Below, piece by piece: positions 17,642 through 26,689 of a stretch of DNA of 64,000 nt. The position numbers and the translations under genes are program-made. Every line of letters begins with the position of its first letter. Position 1 is the first letter of the stretch. The DNA lies in assembly GCA_046349635.1 (NCBI GenBank), contig JAXMBX010000002.1, positions 124,001 through 188,000 on the forward strand, given 5' to 3'. Under the pieces are notes generated by a model that ran no database searches, was not told the origin of the DNA, and saw only the letters and a list, made by a program, of their open reading frames with translations. This stretch comes from JAXMBX01 sp046349635. GTDB lineage: Bacteria; Planctomycetota; Planctomycetia; Planctomycetales; Planctomycetaceae.

Positions 17642-18778
17642 TTACAGGCTATCCCACACGTTCTGCTGCTTTGTCGTGGTCGGACGCGTGGATTGTTGCG
17701 GTTGCTGCTGGGCCCGCATCTGCTGATTGCGCCACTGTTCCTGCTGCACCGGATTCAGGTTCGCCGGAGGATTCCCCACCGGGGTTGTCCCCGTCGCAGC
17801 CGCAGGGTTTCCACCCATGTTGGAGACCGGATTTCCACCCGGGATTGGAGCGCTGGAGGTCATGGGGGGATTCATCGCCCCTTGCGGAATCGGAATCCGG
17901 TCGGTCGTCCGAACCGAGTTTTCCGTCGATTCCCAAACTTCACTTGTGTTCAGGCTCGAGCGGGACTGGTTTGCAGTCGGTTGGACCACAGGCTTCGCCG
18001 CACCTTTCTGGGTGGCTCCCGCCGGGGCCACATTCGCCCGGACCGTGCTCGAATTCTGAGGACCGCGGCTGCGCACCATCTTGGCATCCTTCTGCTGACG
18101 AACTTCGTCCAGCCATTCCTGGGCTTCGCGCAGTTGCGGATCCTTCAGCAGCGCTTGCATGAATTGTTCTTCGGCACCGTCCATGTTCCCCTGGTCACAC
18201 AGGATTCTTCCGACGTTGTAGTGCGCACCGGCAGGCCCCACCGATTGTGCGAAGTGAGACATGGATTCTTTCACGCGACCTGACTTTGCTAACGCCACCG
18301 CGTAGTGGTAGCGATACTTTTTCTGATCGGGATCGATCTCCATCGCTTTCTGGAACAATTCCATCGATTCGGGATATCTCTCGACCGAGGCAAAGTACTG
18401 CCCCACGGTGTCCAGAACTTCCGGAGAATTCGGCGACAGCTTGAGAGCTTTCTGGAAACTCTTTTCCGCTTCCTGGGGACGGTTCGCGAGCAAATCCAGC
18501 CGCGCCAGTCCCAACATCGCTTCGACACATTTAGGGTCTTTGTCCAGGACAGTTTGATAGGTCTTTCGCGCTTCGGAATACCGTTGTTCGCTGATCTGTA
18601 CCTTGGCATACGCCAGATTCAGCCGGGAAGGGACGTCTTTCTCTTTTCCCTTGCGTTCGTCGGATTTCTTGCTCACGAACGAATCGCCGACTCCGCGCCC
18701 CGTGGCGCAACCCACGGTCAGAGTGGTCAGTAGTCCCAGAATGCCGAGACAACGGATCGTGCGGGAGAGATTCGCCAT
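17642..18778 (-). CDS. TPR-repeat lipoprotein
   Basis: The 378-residue protein starts with a lipoprotein leader (LGILGLLTTLTVGC, cysteine near residue 24). Five or six TPR units follow between residues 50 and 220 (LAYAKVQISEQRYSEARKTY, AMLGLARLDLLANRPQEAEK, VLDTVGQYFASVERYPESME, YHYAVALAKSGRVKESMSHF, YNVGRILCDQGNMDGAEEQF). The C-terminal 150 residues are low-complexity, rich in Pro, Asn and Gln, and look disordered. It resembles TadD/PilF-like TPR lipoproteins but is not diagnostic of them. It is likely an envelope scaffold with unknown partners. Confidence 0.85.
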   Translation of the reverse strand: MANLSRTIRCLGILGLLTTLTVGCATGRGVGDSFVSKKSDERKGKEKDVPSRLNLAYAKVQISEQRYSEARKTYQTVLDKDPKCVEAMLGLARLDLLANRPQEAEKSFQKALKLSPNSPEVLDTVGQYFASVERYPESMELFQKAMEIDPDQKKYRYHYAVALAKSGRVKESMSHFAQSVGPAGAHYNVGRILCDQGNMDGAEEQFMQALLKDPQLREAQEWLDEVRQQKDAKMVRSRGPQNSSTVRANVAPAGATQKGAAKPVVQPTANQSRSSLNTSEVWESTENSVRTTDRIPIPQGAMNPPMTSSAPIPGGNPVSNMGGNPAAATGTTPVGNPPANLNPVQQEQWRNQQMRAQQQPQQSTRPTTTKQQNVWDSL

Positions 18779-19107
18779 GTGATCTCACCGGCAGGAATTG
18801 CCGGTCTCCTCGAACGTACTTCGAAACTTGCCATGGAGAGAAATCACAGCGCGAGAAGTCGTGCTGCAAAATCTTCCGGGACTCCAAAAGAGGCAAAGAA
18901 CCCCTTTCGGGAGACCCTCATCTCGAAGATCGACCGTCCGAAATGGCAATCTGCAGCAATTTTGACGATTTTGACGCGCGTCGGCGGGAATAGATCTCTG
19001 GAAGGCGATTCAGCCAAGACAAAATCGCTGGACCCATAAAGAAACGCCGGGATGTTTCCCGGCGCCCCCCCTTTGTGTCTTATTGGCTTCGGAACCGCTC
19101 GCCAATG
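18779..19107. other. Intergenic region with a terminator
   Basis: This 329-bp stretch between two minus-strand genes has no supported gene. It contains the terminator at 19045-19064 and the sequence TTTTGACGCGCG near 18967, distantly like the dispersed repeats at 22952, 26153 and 37172 but without the paired arm. Confidence 0.5.
19045..19064 (-). terminator. Intrinsic terminator
   Basis: CGCCGGGA (19045-19052) and TCCCGGCG (19057-19064) form a perfect 8-bp stem with a 4-nt loop. On the minus strand it is followed by TTTCTTT and lies about 45 nt past the stop of the 19108-19788 gene. Confidence 0.75.
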
Positions 19108-19788
19108 TTACTTGGCGATCGAACTCCCCTGCGGCGTGGCACCTGTCGCCGAATCCGCCGAGGACTGGATCCGCGGCACCGGCATTGTGGCCAACCAACT
19201 GCGGCGCAGCAGGTCAATATCCTGGGCCGGCGTCAGCACCGGTCGGGCATAGCTGCGGACGATAATCGGCGGAGTGCCGCATCCCGCCTGGGCCGTCATC
19301 TCAGAGGCCACTGTCTGCACGTGGGTCAACCGCGTCTGGGTCGCTTCCGCGTTGTCGGCGGGAGCGATGAAGGCCGTCCGGTATTCCACCGGCGTCTCGA
19401 ACAGAATCCACTTCAAGTGACTCCGTCCTGCTGAATTCAACGTCTGCGTGTAGGGATCGAAGTGATGCTCATACAGCGTCGTCTCCGTCATCCAGCCGTT
19501 CATGTTCTGCTGCATGATCGGGCCGCGGACGGTCTCTCGATCCTCGCAGGTGTGCGGGTGTGGCCAGTAATAGGCGTAGTGATACTGATGGACTAACTTG
19601 GCTTCTTTCCCTTGCGGACGAGAGTAGGGAGGCCACTGTCGATCGTATCGCTGTTTCTGCGTCGAGCCGGGGAATTGTTCCTCTTCGCCGGTCCACCAGC
19701 TTTTCCAGCCGGCGTTCGCCATTCCGCCACACAGCATGATTCCCGTCATCGAACAGAACAGGAATCGACCGAGTTTGTGCTGGGACAT
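19108..19788 (-). CDS. Secreted hypothetical protein
   Basis: The 226-residue protein has a signal peptide (FLFCSMTGIMLCGGMANA) cleaved before GWKSWW. The mature protein is rich in aromatic and His residues early (VHQYHYAYYWPHPHTCED), contains LKWILFETPVEYRTAFIAP in the middle and ends in a Ser-rich tail. No known domain is recognised; the composition suggests an envelope protein restricted to planctomycetes. It forms a single-gene unit with its own terminator. Confidence 0.75.
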   Translation of the reverse strand: MSQHKLGRFLFCSMTGIMLCGGMANAGWKSWWTGEEEQFPGSTQKQRYDRQWPPYSRPQGKEAKLVHQYHYAYYWPHPHTCEDRETVRGPIMQQNMNGWMTETTLYEHHFDPYTQTLNSAGRSHLKWILFETPVEYRTAFIAPADNAEATQTRLTHVQTVASEMTAQAGCGTPPIIVRSYARPVLTPAQDIDLLRRSWLATMPVPRIQSSADSATGATPQGSSIAK

Positions 19789-19941
19789 CGCCCCCTCCTT
19801 GAACAGTTACCGCTCCACGCTTCCTGTGGAGTCTCTCAAATCTATCGGCGGAAAACGGCGCGGAGGATAACGAAAAGTCGGGTTGTAACGACCTGGAAGA
19901 GGCTCTCTCTCAGACGGCGAAAACTGCCGGAACGTCCCTCG

Positions 19942-20250
19942 TCAGATCTGCACCCAGATCTCACCTTGCCGGTTCTCCACGGGAAAGGTCGTGTGCTTCA
20001 AGGTCGCCGTGAGGCAATGCTGTCCCGAAGTGACATCAAACTGCCAGCCGTGCCACGGACAGGTCACGATGCATCCGTTCAGGACCCCCTTCGCCAGCGG
20101 TCCTCCCGCATGCGGGCAGATCCCATCGAGGGCATGGATCTCTTCCCCGATCCGGAACAGTGCGATCACATGCGAACCCGCGACCACCTCCATCCCGGTC
20201 CCCACGGGAATCTCTTCGTACGCTGCCACCCGCACCCACTCAGACATCAC
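19942..20250 (-). CDS. Rieske [2Fe-2S] ferredoxin-like protein
   Basis: The 102-residue protein is a stand-alone Rieske domain. The cluster ligands are seen in CPHAGGPLAKG (CxH) and CPWHGWQFD (CxxH), about 18 residues apart, as in NirD/BphF-type small ferredoxins. It is probably an electron carrier for an oxygenase or reductase not encoded nearby. The start could equally be the second Met, one codon on. It sits 10 nt upstream of nothing obvious; the next gene in the same direction is 150 nt away. Confidence 0.92.
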   Translation of the reverse strand: MMSEWVRVAAYEEIPVGTGMEVVAGSHVIALFRIGEEIHALDGICPHAGGPLAKGVLNGCIVTCPWHGWQFDVTSGQHCLTATLKHTTFPVENRQGEIWVQI

Positions 20251-20339
20251 ACCCGCCCTTTAAATTACCGGAAATGCCAACACTGCTTCCGAGAATACGG
20301 GCGCACTGGAAGCGCGTCAATTCGCCGAGAGAGGGCACA

Positions 20340-21308
20340 TCACGCCGCGCGGGGTTCAGTCCGCTTCTTTCGCTTTACTCCCACCGGGGTCTTCCAGCGG
20401 CGATGCACCCAGAAGTATTGCTCCGGAGCACGGCAGATCATGCGCTCCAGTGCTTCGTGATACCGCTCCATGATCTCACGCACCGGATCGCTCGACGTCA
20501 ACTCCAACGGGTCGATGATCTCTTCGCACGTCAGTTCGAATTTCACCCATTTGGACGGTGTCGTCCACGGAGCGGAGTTCTCATCGAGTCGTTGTGCCCC
20601 GCCCACCGCAATGATCGCGTTGTATTGCAGCGCCAGCAATGCAATCGCCCGGTTCGTCGATGCGGGCTTGCCGAAGAAATCCACGAACGCCCCCGAGCGT
20701 CCCGCATCCTGGTCTCCCAGCAATGCGAGGCAGCCCCCCTTTTCGAGGATAGCGAGCATCTCGCCGCTACCCCCATCCTTGTCGATCAGCGTGTGGCCGG
20801 TCCCCTGTCGGAACCGCGCGAACCAGCGATGCAACAGCGGGTTGTCCAGGTTCCGCGCCACCACTCCCATCGGAAACCCAAACATCCCCAGCACCCGAAC
20901 CGCGATCTCCCAATTCCCCAGATGCCCCGACAGGAACAATACCGGTCGCTCTCCCAGCATTGCCCTGACAACTTTCTTCCGCCCCCGGAATTCCATCACG
21001 TCATAAACATTCTGCAGCTTCAACCGGCTTTGCATCTGGGCAATTTCCGCCATCATCCGGAACAGATGCACCCACATGCCGTAAATCCGGGTATTCACTT
21101 CCGCATCGGAGATCCCCGGAAACGCCTGCCGCAGATTTTCAGAAGCGATGGTGTAGCGCGTCAGCTTGCGAGGCAACACATGGCACAACAGCGTCGCCAG
21201 CGTGTGCGCGAGCAGGATCACTCCCCATGTCGGGAGGATTCGATAAAACGTGAACAACATCAGAAAGGCGGCGTACTCAATTCGATGTCGCCACCACAGC
21301 CAGGTCAT
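20340..21308 (-). CDS. LpxL/HtrB-like lysophospholipid (lipid A) acyltransferase
   Basis: The 322-residue protein has one N-terminal membrane segment (YAAFLMLFTFYRILPTWGVILL) and the catalytic H-x4-E motif in LFLSGHLGNWEIAVRVLG. It also has the family segments VVARNLDNPLLHRWFARFRQGTG and ALLGDQDAGRSGAFVDFFGKPAS, and the late EQYFWVHRRWK. Such enzymes add a secondary acyl chain to lipid A, in keeping with a Gram-negative planctomycete envelope. The ATG at 21308 has a good AAGGA Shine-Dalgarno and is preferred to the GTG at 21329. Confidence 0.92.
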   Translation of the reverse strand: MTWLWWRHRIEYAAFLMLFTFYRILPTWGVILLAHTLATLLCHVLPRKLTRYTIASENLRQAFPGISDAEVNTRIYGMWVHLFRMMAEIAQMQSRLKLQNVYDVMEFRGRKKVVRAMLGERPVLFLSGHLGNWEIAVRVLGMFGFPMGVVARNLDNPLLHRWFARFRQGTGHTLIDKDGGSGEMLAILEKGGCLALLGDQDAGRSGAFVDFFGKPASTNRAIALLALQYNAIIAVGGAQRLDENSAPWTTPSKWVKFELTCEEIIDPLELTSSDPVREIMERYHEALERMICRAPEQYFWVHRRWKTPVGVKRKKRTEPRAA

Positions 21309-21418
21309 TTCGCAGTCCTTTGCGATCACCGGTTTAGTCCCTCAATACACGGAAAGTGTCCGGAGAACGTGAAAACCGGTCAAGACCAGCCTCTGCTGGA
21401 ACACGTAGCAAATCCCTC

Positions 21419-22705
21419 TCAATTCCGCGAAATCGATCTACGGGGCTCCGCATTCAACAGAAATCCCCGCATTTTCTTCCGGAGTTCCTCCAGAGTTCGA
21501 AATTCCTCGCCGACGCGTGACGTCGTCCACGAAAAACGGGGGGAATGTTCAAACTGCACTCGAAACCGCCCGTGAAGCCCGTACTTCTGGATCACTCCCT
21601 CTGCCACTCCGAGTTGAAATCTCCCCTGTGGATAAACCGGGACATACAGTTGCCCCAGCGACCAGCGATTCAGGCGTAATGCATTCCACGACTCTTCTCC
21701 GTAGATTTCCCACAGGTGCTCCCGCACTGTGGGTGGGAGTTTCTCCCGGTCCGCCACATGCACCCACAAGCTGACCCGTTCGGCGTGCGAAGCATACAAA
21801 CCCCAACTCGGCCACAGGTCCCACCATCCCCACGGTTGCAGGAAAGGCGCCAGCATTGCCACCAGATAGATCCACCGAACCAGCCGCGGACCTGCGTTTC
21901 TGTCTCTAGGGTCTCCTCCTCCTGTCGCACACTCGGGGCCCTGGTAATGACACGGCCAGAACAGCAATCCTGCCTGGCAGATGAAAAACAGATTCCACAA
22001 CAACACTCCCGCGTGATGGTTCATTCCCCACGGGCCAAGGATGAGCAACATCGCCACGTGCATGATCCATGCCCCCGCCAAACCCCAGATTCTTAAAGGG
22101 CGAAAACAGAGGCAGATCGCCACGAGGAGTTCCCACACAGGAAAGAGGAACGCCGCTCCCAACCGGGCCGATTCACTCCACTTCTCCGTGGAGATCCCCA
22201 CCAGTCCCAAACCTGTCGTTAAAAAGCTTTGCCCCAATTCTGACGCAAAACTGAGATCCAGCTTGCTGATAGCGGAATGAAAATAGATTGAGATCACCAG
22301 CCACCGCCACCAGTAAGCCACGCTTCCCGGAGAGAGGACCCGCGCAGCCAGCGCGATCAGCCAGAACTGATAGGCCCAAGGTTGCAGCCGATGCTGGTCC
22401 AGGCAGAATAGCCCCCCCAGGCAAATCAGAAATAGATTCAGGCTCCGCCGCCAGAAGTGGGACCCCTCATTCGCCAACAGCAGGCTCAACAACGCTCCCA
22501 AAACCCCGGCGAACAAACCCGCATCCACCCCTGCTGGCATTCCGCATCCTGCCTTGAACAGGGGAACCTGCGGATACGCCTCCTGCCCAATCCACAGTTT
22601 CCAGGATGCAAAGAACAACAACAGCCCAAACGTCACCCAGAAATACTGGAATAACGCCCGCCGGGCCGGCGACAGATTGGCTTCGATTTCAAAGGGGCGC
22701 AACAT
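21419..22705 (-). CDS. HTTM/gamma-carboxylase-like polytopic membrane protein
   Basis: This 428-residue protein has about seven to eight membrane helices in the first 300 residues. The central motif YFHSAISKLDLSFASELGQSFLTTGL matches the 'hSaiSKld' signature of HTTM and MauE/DoxX-like proteins related to vitamin K-dependent carboxylase, and IMHVAMLLILGPWGMNHHAGVLLWN fits the same fold. The C-terminal 130 residues are soluble and periplasmic or cytosolic. Catalytic function is unproven for these bacterial relatives. It lies 110 nt upstream of the acyltransferase on the same strand. Confidence 0.7.
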   Translation of the reverse strand: MLRPFEIEANLSPARRALFQYFWVTFGLLLFFASWKLWIGQEAYPQVPLFKAGCGMPAGVDAGLFAGVLGALLSLLLANEGSHFWRRSLNLFLICLGGLFCLDQHRLQPWAYQFWLIALAARVLSPGSVAYWWRWLVISIYFHSAISKLDLSFASELGQSFLTTGLGLVGISTEKWSESARLGAAFLFPVWELLVAICLCFRPLRIWGLAGAWIMHVAMLLILGPWGMNHHAGVLLWNLFFICQAGLLFWPCHYQGPECATGGGDPRDRNAGPRLVRWIYLVAMLAPFLQPWGWWDLWPSWGLYASHAERVSLWVHVADREKLPPTVREHLWEIYGEESWNALRLNRWSLGQLYVPVYPQGRFQLGVAEGVIQKYGLHGRFRVQFEHSPRFSWTTSRVGEEFRTLEELRKKMRGFLLNAEPRRSISRN

Positions 22706-22793
22706 GGAACAGGATTCACTTCAGTCGAGGGGAGACAGACAGCCGTTCAGTTTAACCCATTCGAATGCCCAAAAACTCCCCACGACAAATAGA

Positions 22794-22827
22794 AAACCCG
22801 GTCCCCTTCACCAAGGAGACCGGGTTT
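22794..22827 (-). terminator. Intrinsic terminator after the small pilin-like gene
   Basis: AAACCCGGTCCCC (22794-22806) pairs with GGAGACCGGGTTT (22815-22827) with one mismatch. On the minus strand it is followed by TCTATTTGT and lies about 190 nt beyond the stop of the 23017-23262 gene. Confidence 0.6.
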
Positions 22828-22951
22828 CCCCACACAACACAACAGAGCCAGTTTCGTTGTTTCGTGCTGAATTGTTTTCGTGTTTTCTTCGCTGTTCTGG
22901 CAGGTTGCCCGGACCTGCAAACGAGAACATATCGAACCTATGTGCAGAGTG

Positions 22952-22994
22952 TGTCGCGACGTTAGTCACAAAAGAGACCGATTTTGACGCGACA
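22952..22994. repeat. Dispersed inverted repeat, copy 1 (TGTCGCG / CGCGACA)
   Basis: The arms GTGTCGCG (22951-22958) and CGCGACAC (22988-22995) are perfect complements separated by 29 nt. The right arm is preceded by GATTTTGA. The same architecture recurs at 26153 and 37172, always between genes. Confidence 0.6.
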
Positions 22995-23016
22995 CAAAAG
23001 GACCACACACTTTAGT

Positions 23017-23262
23017 TTAGAACGAGTTAATGCTGGTATTCGGCGAAGGATTCGAGACTGGCTGGTCGAGACCGGCATAACGTGTGGAATCCGGCAGAGA
23101 ATCAAAAGACCGGGCACTCAACTGCGTCTGCTCATCGATAACCCGGCCCACGTCCTTCAGGCCGATGGCCAGCGTCAGGACGCAAACGGAACCGATCAAA
23201 ACATATTCAGTGGAGATCACGAATCCATCCTGGTTGCGCCATAGTTTGATCAGCGTTTGCAT
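23017..23262 (-). CDS. Small Flp-like pilin, copy A
   Basis: The 81-residue protein reads MQTLIKLWRNQDGFVISTEY then VLIGSVCVLTLAIGLKDVGR: a short charged leader, a Gly-Phe junction, Glu-Tyr and one hydrophobic helix, as in Flp-type pilins. In canonical Flp pilins the Glu-Tyr pair is at +5/+6 after the cleavage glycine; here it is at +6/+7. The tail is Ser/Asp rich. It is paralogous to the gene at 23577-23894. No Shine-Dalgarno is visible; the start is chosen by homology with the paralogue. Confidence 0.65.
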   Translation of the reverse strand: MQTLIKLWRNQDGFVISTEYVLIGSVCVLTLAIGLKDVGRVIDEQTQLSARSFDSLPDSTRYAGLDQPVSNPSPNTSINSF

Positions 23263-23576
23263 GATGGAACCCGGAGGAGGAATGGAAACGTACGGACCGG
23301 AAGTGTGGAACGTGACGCGAGAATCAGAAAGAACCTGGAGGGACGCGACAAAATGCGGTTGGTGATCACGTGAGATCTGCAATTTCGAGGAAATCGCGCT
23401 TCGTCCAGAGCATTTTGTCAGAGTATCGGACTCAGAAAATAAGCTGACGGGTCCAAATGGAGAGAGGGGAGGGGGACCCGTCAGCTTTTCACATTTCCTG
23501 CAGTGCGTGTTCGTCGCGGAGATTCCACAAATCTCGGGGTGTTTCTCCGCGACAGACGCTCGGACGGAAGACTCAA

Positions 23577-23894
23577 TTACCAGGAGCCGTAGCTGCCACC
23601 TTCGTGGGAGGCACCGGTCAGGTTGATGTCTTTGCCATCGCAGAAGTCGCTCTGGTCACGGTAGCAGCTTCCCTGCTTGCTGCCGCCGTGGCCGCAGGCG
23701 CCGCTCACGCTGTAGGACTGGTTCATCGAACCGAACGCCGAGCCGATATCTTCCAGTTCGTTGTTGATGCCGTTGGCAACTTCCGACAGGCCCACCACCA
23801 AGGCGAGAACCGCAATCGTGGAAATCAGGACCAGTTCGCCGGAAACGATAAAACCGCGTTCGTCGTTCAACAGTTGAGTCATCAAGTGGGTCAT
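23577..23894 (-). CDS. Small Flp-like pilin, copy B
   Basis: The 105-residue paralogue of the previous gene reads MTHLMTQLLNDERGFIVSGE then LVLISTIAVLALVVGLSEVA. The Gly-Phe junction and hydrophobic helix align, but the Tyr after Glu is replaced by Leu. Its tail differs and is Cys/Gly rich (SGACGHGGSKQGSCYRDQSDFCDGK, split here as SGACGHGG and SCYRDQSDFCDG), with four cysteines that could form disulfides outside the cell. A GGAG motif nine nt upstream supports the start at 23894. No pilus assembly genes lie nearby. Confidence 0.65.
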   Translation of the reverse strand: MTHLMTQLLNDERGFIVSGELVLISTIAVLALVVGLSEVANGINNELEDIGSAFGSMNQSYSVSGACGHGGSKQGSCYRDQSDFCDGKDINLTGASHEGGSYGSW

Positions 23895-24439
23895 GGCAAT
23901 GCTCCGTTTCTGTGTGTCAAAGGTGTGTGACTGTGTTTGAAAAACCGTTCGGCTTTCGAAACAGGAGTAAAGCAATGTGAATACCAATCGAGGTTTCGCG
24001 CACCCGAATCTGAACAGTGGCGTTTCATATACCTCGCGCAACTGACCGGACTCGAAGCAGTTACGGATTCCGCGAAATAAATTCCCAGCCTCCTTTCGGT
24101 TTCTCTCCCTCGAATAACGGATGTTGCTCCCCGGCAACATGCTCCCTGGCTTCAGCGGCCGCGAAACGATCTAACCGGCGTCGCGAAGAGACTTTAGGCG
24201 TGTTGCCCCTGGTCTCGGAAACATTGCTGTTCAAAGACAACGTTTCCCCTCGCGGCAGAACCGCTCCAGATCCAGAAAACTCTTCCCGATATGCCGGATG
24301 TCGTGCCCCGGGACCACCTGCGGAAATCTTCTCTCGGAATTCCGGCCTTCAGGGGAGGACGACATGGGAGGGATTAAGATATGATGAAGGGGCGGTGGGC
24401 ATCGTTCTCTGGCGGGACGCTTCAAAGGAATACGGGTGC
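23895..24439. other. Intergenic region between the pilin-like gene and purF
   Basis: This 545-bp divergent spacer has an open frame continuing upstream of purF, but its translation is not like PurF and lacks a known protein. No riboswitch (purine type) or PurR-like operator was recognised. Confidence 0.5.
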
Positions 24440-26044
24440 ATGGCTGAACTCCATCACGAGTGCGGGATTGCAGCAATCTATCATTTGCCGAATCGTGGGG
24501 AGAGCCCTCTGGCACCCGCTCAAGGGGGGCAGGAGGTCTCTCGACTGATTCCGCGACTCCTTCTGGAAATCCAGAACCGCGGACAACTCGCGGCGGGGAT
24601 GACGACCTACCACCCCGATCGCAATCAGTTGATCGACACTCACAAGGACGTCGGCACCGTGACCGAAGTCTTTCACCTCAATCATGAGGCCGAATTCGAA
24701 GCGCTCGTGAAGGAATATGCCGGCCCCGCCGCCATCGGGCACGTCCGCTATGCCACCTGCGGCAAGGACGACAAGAGCTATGCGCAGCCTTTCGAACGCC
24801 ACCACATCGAAAAATCGAAGTGGTTCAGCTTCGGCTTCAACGGTCAACTCGCCAACTATCCCGAACTCCGGGACGAACTCCTCCAGCAGACTGACTTCCA
24901 CCTGGCGCGGGAAACCGATACGGAAGTCATGATGCACGCCATCTGCCAGGAACTTTCCGGCGACAAAAAACCGAAGATGATCGACATCCTGCGGTCCCTC
25001 AGCCGGAAATTCGACGGGGCTTACAACATCGTCTATCTCAATGCCCTGGGTGACATGTTTGTTGCCCGCGACCCCCTCGGCATCCGTCCCCTGTGCTACG
25101 CCGTTCAAGGCCCCCTCTTCGTCGCCGCCAGTGAAAGCGTCGCCCTCGACAATCTGGGGATTGATCCCGCGAACATCAAGAGCCTTCCCCCCGGCCATGC
25201 GGTCATCATCCAGAACGGGGAGTTGTCCGTCGAAAAATTCGCCGAATCTCCTCGCAAGGCCCACTGCTTCTTTGAATGGATCTACTTCGCGAACGTCGCC
25301 AGCACGCTGGATGACCGCAGCGTGTATCTCAGCCGCAAACGACTCGGAGAAGAACTCGCCCGCCAGGAACGTCTCGACATCGACAACGATCGCGCGAACA
25401 CCATCGTCGTCCCCGTCCCCGATACGGCCAAGGGGGCCGCGGACAGCATGGCCTTCCAGTTGGGGGTTCCCTCTCTCGAAGGGTTGATCCGCAATCGCTA
25501 TATCGGACGGACCTTTATCGAGGGGAAAAACCGCTCCGACAAGGCCCGCATGAAATACACCCCGCTTCGCGACGTGCTCGAAGGGAAGCGGGTCATCATC
25601 GTCGAGGACACCATCGTCCGCTCCACCACAATGAAAGCCCTGATCCACCAGTTGCGCGATCGGGGCCGGGCCAAGGAAGTTCACGTCCGCGTCGCCTGCC
25701 CCCCGATTATCGCCCCCTGCTTCTACGGCATTGATATGTCCACCATCGAGGAACTCTTCGCCCCTCGGTTCCTGAAAGGGGGTGAACTGACCCCCGCCTT
25801 GGAACAGGAAATGGCCCAGGCCCTCGGAGCTGACAGCCTCCGCTATCTCCCTCTCGATGCCATCGCTCGCTGCGTCGAACTCCCCGCCTCAGACCTCTGC
25901 CAGGCCTGCCTCGACGGCAAGTATCCCACCGAAGCGGGACGCAAGCTCTATCAACTCGCCCTGGAGAAGCCTGCCCAGTGTGATCCCGGAAAACCGCGTC
26001 GCACCTATGACGCCCCGGTCGTCAGAACCACCGCCCGGACATGA
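24440..26044 (+). CDS. purF: Amidophosphoribosyltransferase
   Basis: The 534-residue protein begins MAELHHECGIAAIYHLP, so the short propeptide is followed by the catalytic N-terminal cysteine of the glutaminase domain (residue 8). GHVRYATCG, FGFNGQLANYPELR and ETDTEVMMHAI follow. The PRPP-binding loop is VIIVEDTIVRSTTMKALIHQL. Cysteines in AHCFFEWIYF, APCFYGIDM and LCQACLDGKYPTEAG fit the four ligands of the [4Fe-4S] cluster of Bacillus-type PurF. It catalyses the first committed step of purine synthesis. The open frame extends 423 bp upstream, but the position of the catalytic Cys fixes the start. Confidence 0.96.
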   Translation: MAELHHECGIAAIYHLPNRGESPLAPAQGGQEVSRLIPRLLLEIQNRGQLAAGMTTYHPDRNQLIDTHKDVGTVTEVFHLNHEAEFEALVKEYAGPAAIGHVRYATCGKDDKSYAQPFERHHIEKSKWFSFGFNGQLANYPELRDELLQQTDFHLARETDTEVMMHAICQELSGDKKPKMIDILRSLSRKFDGAYNIVYLNALGDMFVARDPLGIRPLCYAVQGPLFVAASESVALDNLGIDPANIKSLPPGHAVIIQNGELSVEKFAESPRKAHCFFEWIYFANVASTLDDRSVYLSRKRLGEELARQERLDIDNDRANTIVVPVPDTAKGAADSMAFQLGVPSLEGLIRNRYIGRTFIEGKNRSDKARMKYTPLRDVLEGKRVIIVEDTIVRSTTMKALIHQLRDRGRAKEVHVRVACPPIIAPCFYGIDMSTIEELFAPRFLKGGELTPALEQEMAQALGADSLRYLPLDAIARCVELPASDLCQACLDGKYPTEAGRKLYQLALEKPAQCDPGKPRRTYDAPVVRTTART

Positions 26045-26152
26045 AGCAGACGGAAACATACCGCGGCTTCAGTCGCAGGAACGGGCCGCTGCGCGTTTGC
26101 TCGCGGCCTCCACCTGGATATCCTAGATCGCATCGCGTTTATCTGTAGCGTC

Positions 26153-26197
26153 TGTCGCGTAAAAAAACTCGGCAAAATCATGGATTTGGACGCGACA
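26153..26197. repeat. Dispersed inverted repeat, copy 2 (TGTCGCGT / ACGCGACA)
   Basis: The arms TGTCGCGT (26153-26160) and ACGCGACA (26190-26197) are perfect complements 29 nt apart. The interior CTCGGCAAAA and the flank AAAGCGC are shared with copy 3. It ends about 80 nt upstream of the thioesterase start. Confidence 0.6.
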
Positions 26198-26275
26198 CTA
26201 AAGCGCAACTCGCTCTGGACCGGCGTTTCGACATTCTCCGGTTTTCCCAATCAGCGACGTCTCAGAAAGGTCTTG

Positions 26276-26668
26276 ATGCTCAAGGAACACGAAATCCAGA
26301 TCCGCGTCCGGTACAAGGAAACCGACGCAATGGGTTATCTCCACCACGCGAACTACTTCGTGTACTTCGAGATGGGACGGACGGAACTCCTCCGTGCCCA
26401 GGGGGGCAATTACCGCCAGATGGAGGACGAGGGGTTTCTGATGGTGGTCGTCCGGCTCAACTGCCGCTTCAAGCTCCCCGCCCGCTACGACGATCTCCTC
26501 ACGCTCAAGACCCGGGTCACCAAGGTCGGCATGGCGAAGCTCGAACATGCTTACGAACTTTGGCGTGGAGATATTCTTTTAGCGGAAGCTGAAAGTACCC
26601 TCGGCTGCGTCGACCGCGATGGCAAAGTCCAGGTCATGCCCGCCCACATCCGCGGCGAAGCGTCTTGA
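26276..26668 (+). CDS. YbgC-like acyl-CoA thioesterase
   Basis: The 130-residue hot-dog-fold protein has the 4-hydroxybenzoyl-CoA thioesterase signature RVRYKETDAMGYLHHANYF, where the aspartate is catalytic, followed by YFEMGRTELLRAQG. It probably hydrolyses short or phospholipid-pathway acyl-CoA esters; the substrate is not predictable. The ATG at 26276 has an AAAGG Shine-Dalgarno. No Tol-Pal genes, the usual ybgC neighbours, are present. Confidence 0.92.
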   Translation: MLKEHEIQIRVRYKETDAMGYLHHANYFVYFEMGRTELLRAQGGNYRQMEDEGFLMVVVRLNCRFKLPARYDDLLTLKTRVTKVGMAKLEHAYELWRGDILLAEAESTLGCVDRDGKVQVMPAHIRGEAS

Positions 26669-26689
26669 GAACCCCGACAAATGTTCGCG

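Noticed and set aside
24422..25684. 420-codon open frame antisense to purF
   Set aside because: It mirrors the high-GC third-position pattern of purF, and purF is fully supported by motifs; the antisense product resembles nothing.
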